A stretch of 64,000 nt of DNA, taken from contig CAJTYJ010000004.1 of the NCBI GenBank assembly GCA_910583895.1, forward strand, positions 24,466-88,465, written 5' to 3'. The notes beneath the pieces were generated by a model. The model saw only the letters and a program-made list of their open reading frames with translations. It had not been told where the DNA came from and searched no databases. Source of the DNA: an uncultured Lachnospiraceae bacterium (GTDB lineage Bacteria; Bacillota; Clostridia; Lachnospirales; Lachnospiraceae). Positions 60,601-64,000 of the stretch are shown one piece after another. Within the stretch, counting starts at the first letter, position 1, and each line of letters starts with the position of its first letter. The translations under genes and the position numbers were made by a program.

Positions 60601-61914
60601 ATGCAGAGTATATTGATTGTAAGTCTGGTAGCGCTGGTCTTTGTCTTTATCTTAGTAGGGATTCCGGTATACATCAGTCTGGGACTGACAGGTCTGATCA
60701 GTCTGGTTGCGCTCAGCGTGACGAAAGGATCTCCGCTGGCACTTCTGGTCATGTGCCAGTCGGTATATACCGGAGTCAGTTCCACAACACTGCTGGCGAT
60801 TCCCTTTTATATTCTGGCCGGCATTATCATGAACCGGGGCGGGATCACAGAAAAACTGATCAACCTGGCGCTGCTGGTGATCGGCAGGATGCCTGCCAGT
60901 CTGGCCCAGGCCAATATTGTGGCCAGCATGTTTTTCGGCGGAATCACAGGGTCTGCCCAGGCAGACACTTCCTGCATCGGAGGGATCCTGATTCCAGCCA
61001 TGGTCAACCAGGGCTACACGCCTGAAGAGTCTGTGGGTGTTACGGCGTCCTCCTCCACCTGCGGACCCATTATCCCGCCCAGCATTATGATGGTGGTCTT
61101 TGCGGTGACGGTCAACTGTTCCATCGGCGCCCTGTTTATGGGAGGCGCCATTCCGGGGATCCTGATCGGACTGGGGCTTATGACCGTGGTTGCGATCCGT
61201 GACCGTAAGTACCATTTCCCGCGTATGGAAGAAGGCTTTTCCAGAGATGAAAAAAAGAAGATTCTGAAGGAAGGCCTGATTCCGCTGGGGATGCCGGTGA
61301 TCATCGTAGGCGGTATTATGACCGGTATCTGTACAGCTACGGAAGCGGGTGCTATGGCGGTGGCCTACAGCCTGGTGGCCAGCATTTTTATCACGAAGAC
61401 AGTGAAAGTGAAAGATCTGTGGGGGATGTTTCTGGAAGCGGGCGCCCAGTCCGGCGCTATCCTGATGATCATCAGCTGCGCGAAGATTCTGGCCTATACG
61501 CTGAGTGCTCTGCAGATGGGAACGATCGTGGCGGAACTGTTTTTGTCAATTACCACCAATAAGATTGTGTTTCTTCTGCTTTTGAATCTTCTGCTTTTGA
61601 TGATGGGAATGTTCATGGACGGAGCGGCAGCTTTGATCATCCTGGCGCCGATCTTTCAGCCTATTGCCACGACGCTTGGGATCAGTACGGTGCATCTGGG
61701 CGTGATCATGGTGCTGAATCTGGTCATCGGTGCGGGCACACCGCCCATGGGGGCCTGTCTGTTTATTGCGAGCAAGATTTCCGGAATTTCGGTGGAGCGC
61801 TGTGCCAAAGGAATCTTTCCTTATCTGCTTGGAGAGATTACGGTGCTTATGCTGGTCACCTATGTGCCGGTTCTTGTGACCTTTTTGCCGACCCTTCTGG
61901 GTTACACCGTTTAG
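60601..61914 (+). CDS. TRAP transporter large permease (DctM type)
   Basis: A 437-residue protein with about twelve membrane helices, the transport subunit that pairs with the DctQ protein encoded 20 bp upstream. The family blocks FYILAGIIMNRGGI, FFGGITGSAQADTSCIGGILIP, CGPIIPPSIMM and GMFMDGAAALIILAPIF are all visible. It moves the ligand together with sodium ions. The substrate is likely a sugar acid or related glycoside breakdown product, judged only from the enzymes encoded beside it. Confidence 0.95.
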   Translation: MQSILIVSLVALVFVFILVGIPVYISLGLTGLISLVALSVTKGSPLALLVMCQSVYTGVSSTTLLAIPFYILAGIIMNRGGITEKLINLALLVIGRMPASLAQANIVASMFFGGITGSAQADTSCIGGILIPAMVNQGYTPEESVGVTASSSTCGPIIPPSIMMVVFAVTVNCSIGALFMGGAIPGILIGLGLMTVVAIRDRKYHFPRMEEGFSRDEKKKILKEGLIPLGMPVIIVGGIMTGICTATEAGAMAVAYSLVASIFITKTVKVKDLWGMFLEAGAQSGAILMIISCAKILAYTLSALQMGTIVAELFLSITTNKIVFLLLLNLLLLMMGMFMDGAAALIILAPIFQPIATTLGISTVHLGVIMVLNLVIGAGTPPMGACLFIASKISGISVERCAKGIFPYLLGEITVLMLVTYVPVLVTFLPTLLGYTV

Positions 61915-61941
61915 ATTTTGTATGGAATGGAGGAATATTCG

Positions 61942-62886
61942 TTGGAAAAAAAATTCAGAGTAGGCGTCATCGGCGTGGGAGCGATTGCTAAGATTTCTCA
62001 TCTGCCGATCCTGAGCGCCAGAGAAGATGTGGAACTGGTGGGCTGTATGGCGAAACACCCCCAAAGTGCCAGACAGGCGCAGAGGCGTTATGCCATTGGC
62101 CAGGCTGTGGATACGGTTGAGGATCTGATAAAACTGGATCTGGACTGTGCCTTTGTCCTGTCGCCCAAGCAGGAACACCCAGAGCAGGTCAAAAAGCTTC
62201 TGGAAGCGGGAATTGATGTTTTCTGTGAAAAACCCATGGGCCTGACTTTAAAAGAGGCTCATGATATGGCGGAGCTGGCCGAGAAGACCGGGCGGACGCT
62301 GATGATTGGTTTTAACCGCCGTTTTGCCCCGGTGTATCAGAAAGCAAAAGAGGTATACAAAGACCAGGTGCCGGATGTGATCATTGCCCAGAAAAACCGG
62401 CCGGCTTCCGAGTATCGGGCAACCCTGGAAAATGCCATCCATATGGTGGATCTGATGCGCTATCTGAGCGGCGAATGCGTCTCGGTGGAAGCTCACAGCA
62501 TTTATACCGATCCCTGCTATGAAACCCTCTGTACGGCACAGCTTCAATTTGAGAACGGGACAGTTGGGATGCTGGTGGCAGACCGTGCGTCCGGGCAGTG
62601 GGTGGAGACCATGGAGATTCACGGACACAACCGAAGTGTTTACGTAAATGCACCGGACAGCATCAAAGTGGTGGATGAAAAAGAAGCTCATGTGACTACG
62701 CTGACGCCCCTTGCCATGGGCTGGGCAAAAGTGGAGGACAAGCTTGGATTTGCGGACCAGGATGCGCATTTCTTCGACTGTCTGAAGAATGGGACGGTAC
62801 CGCTGACCAGCGCGGCGGACGCTTTTAAGACTCATGAACTGATGAACCGGATCCTGACCGCCGCCGGTCTTCCGAATCTGGAATAA
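61942..62886 (+). CDS. Gfo/Idh/MocA family oxidoreductase
   Basis: A 314-residue NAD(P)-dependent sugar dehydrogenase. The N-terminal Rossmann motif is GVIGVGAIAKISHLPIL (about residues 7-23), followed by the family's DVFCEKPMGLTLKEA with the catalytic Lys of EKP. A C-terminal alpha/beta domain binds the sugar. I chose the TTG at 61942, since GGAGG (61929-61933) lies 8 bases upstream; the frame opens at 61918 with a TTG lacking such a site. It is encoded between the TRAP permease and an isomerase, so it probably oxidises the imported compound. Confidence 0.88.
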   Translation: MEKKFRVGVIGVGAIAKISHLPILSAREDVELVGCMAKHPQSARQAQRRYAIGQAVDTVEDLIKLDLDCAFVLSPKQEHPEQVKKLLEAGIDVFCEKPMGLTLKEAHDMAELAEKTGRTLMIGFNRRFAPVYQKAKEVYKDQVPDVIIAQKNRPASEYRATLENAIHMVDLMRYLSGECVSVEAHSIYTDPCYETLCTAQLQFENGTVGMLVADRASGQWVETMEIHGHNRSVYVNAPDSIKVVDEKEAHVTTLTPLAMGWAKVEDKLGFADQDAHFFDCLKNGTVPLTSAADAFKTHELMNRILTAAGLPNLE

Positions 62887-62897
62887 GGAGCGGTACA

Positions 62898-63797
62898 ATG
62901 GTAAATTTTAAGATTGCAGGACATACCATGGGGACGCCGGAATACACAGTGCAGGAAGCACTGGCGCTGTTTCACAGAATCGGCCTGGACGGTGCGGAGA
63001 TCGTGGTTCAGGACGATTATCGATGCGGGATTCCGACAGACTGCGGGGAAGAGACACTGGCTGCTCTGAAGGAGACGGCACAGAAGCTGGGAATCCAAAT
63101 CATCGCTCTTACGCCTTATAATTCCAGATTTAATTCGCTGGATGAAAAGGTTCGTCTTGCTGAGATGGAGGGGATTCGAAAGGTGATTGGATATGCCAAA
63201 TATCTCGGTGCCAGATACATACGAATTTATGCGGGAAATTTTGCAGCCGGTGATCAGGATCCAGAAGGAAAAATGCTGGAAAAGCTGGTGGAAAGCATGC
63301 AGGTGCTCGGGGAAGAGGCAAAGAGGGAAGGGGTGGTTCTGGTGATGGAAAATCATTTTAACACCATGACCGTGTCTGCGGCCCAGAGCATCGAAGCTGC
63401 CAGACGAATCGGTCATCCCAATGTGGGAATCCTTTACGACCAGGCGAATCTTGCGTTTACGCTTCAGGAAGACTACCAGACGGCGATCCCTCTGCAGATG
63501 GAAAAAGTGGCGTATGTGCATGTGAAGGATCTTCAGTTTAAGGAAGGCAATCTTCCGTTTGTGTCGGATCAGGTGTCGCATCCAAAGGAAGAGGAGCGCA
63601 ATGTGGTCACTAGAATTGTGGGACAGGGAGATCTGGACTGGATGGGGATTCTGCAGATGATGCACGATTATGGATACGGGGGCTGGCTTTCCCTGGAATA
63701 CGAACGCCGCTGGCATCCGGATGACATTCCGGACGCGTCCATTGGGATGAAACAGTCTGCAAAATATTTAAAAAAGTGTTTTCAGACACTGACTTAA
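62898..63797 (+). CDS. Sugar phosphate isomerase/epimerase family protein (TIM barrel)
   Basis: A 299-residue TIM-barrel enzyme of the same broad group as the protein at 56593-57381 but clearly different in sequence. Likely metal ligands are the Glu in LVMENHFN, the Asp in ILYDQANLAF, the His in VAYVHVKDLQF and the Glu in GWLSLEYERRW. AAGGAGCGG precedes the ATG, 11 bp after the oxidoreductase stop. Gfo/Idh enzymes paired with such barrels occur in inositol and keto-sugar breakdown, including gut-bacterial glycoside cleavage. Confidence 0.85.
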   Translation: MVNFKIAGHTMGTPEYTVQEALALFHRIGLDGAEIVVQDDYRCGIPTDCGEETLAALKETAQKLGIQIIALTPYNSRFNSLDEKVRLAEMEGIRKVIGYAKYLGARYIRIYAGNFAAGDQDPEGKMLEKLVESMQVLGEEAKREGVVLVMENHFNTMTVSAAQSIEAARRIGHPNVGILYDQANLAFTLQEDYQTAIPLQMEKVAYVHVKDLQFKEGNLPFVSDQVSHPKEEERNVVTRIVGQGDLDWMGILQMMHDYGYGGWLSLEYERRWHPDDIPDASIGMKQSAKYLKKCFQTLT

Positions 63798-63844
63798 CGA
63801 AGCACTCTGCCCCGATCCATGGGGGAGAAATAAAACAGCATCGG

Positions 63845-64000
63845 CGGATGTGGATGCGGAACTTGAAATCAGCATCCAAAGGAGCAGAGCCCGGAAGGAT
63901 TTCAGGGGGTGAAGCGCCCGGAAATACTTCCAGATCCAGGGCGGAGCGGATGTGGATGCGGAACTTGAAATCAGCATCCAAAGGAGCAGAGCCCGGAAGG
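63845..64000. repeat. 102-bp tandem repeat cut by the window end
   Basis: A 54-base block starting CGGATGTGGATGCGGAACTT occurs identically at 63845-63898 and 63947-64000, giving a 102-bp period. The minus strand stays open across it, reading a 34-residue unit that contains DADFKFRIHIR. The array probably goes on beyond the window. It begins about 50 bp after the isomerase stop. Confidence 0.85.

Overview
The window looks like a chromosomal segment of a Gram-positive anaerobe of the class Clostridia, most probably a Lachnospiraceae gut bacterium (Blautia-like; the genus is inference). The grounds are strong AGGAGG ribosome sites with occasional TTG/GTG starts, an hrcA-grpE-dnaK-dnaJ heat-shock cluster headed by a CIRCE element, a single-chain PurL, a DUF1540 protein, and cell-surface polysaccharide genes of the Gram-positive ABC-exporter/LCP kind. 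I see no tRNA, rRNA, CRISPR array, transposase or prophage gene.

Layout. 1-3.1 kb: the 3' part of a MATE efflux gene, a convergent AraC regulator and a very divergent ketol-acid reductoisomerase relative. 3.3-7.5 kb: an XRE regulator, then hisS and aspS behind a consensus promoter. 7.6-9.9 kb: a small membrane-protein/regulator operon (DUF2975, YozG-like HTH, DUF4173). 9.9-11.4 kb: a repeat-rich spacer and aat. 11.7-15.7 kb: a 1.3-kaa surface protein with an 11-residue repeat stalk. 15.7-21.6 kb: purL, a DUF1540 protein, and an rtcB RNA ligase operon with a possible upstream leader peptide and a small Cys-rich partner. 21.7-23.2 kb: an ArnT-like glycosyltransferase.

23.5-45.8 kb is one large polysaccharide locus, probably read from a single promoter at 23470. 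It holds a beta-propeller protein, rfbA/rfbC, an ABC exporter of the Wzm/Wzt type, a methyltransferase-kinase-like fusion resembling the WbdD chain terminator, four GT2-type glycosyltransferase genes, an SGNH hydrolase, GtrA, a lipoprotein phosphoesterase, a CotH/VTC/DUF4956 trio, an undecaprenyl-phosphate sugar transferase, an LCP ligase and a TPR lipoprotein. Together these can start a glycan on undecaprenyl phosphate, extend it, cap it, export it and attach it to peptidoglycan. The CotH-VTC-DUF4956 module and the WbdD-like cap enzyme are the parts most likely to hold new biology.

45.8-51.4 kb is the heat-shock operon, with a 152-nt hairpin and tandem repeats between dnaK and dnaJ. 51.4-56.6 kb holds a two-component system, an ECF sigma factor with its DUF4179 partner, a lipoprotein and a 38-residue membrane peptide. 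56.6-63.8 kb is a LacI-controlled pair of divergent operons: TIM-barrel isomerase plus dehydrogenase on one side; TRAP permeases, a Gfo/Idh oxidoreductase and a second isomerase on the other. Three similar operators lie about 175 bp apart. The window ends inside a 102-bp tandem repeat.
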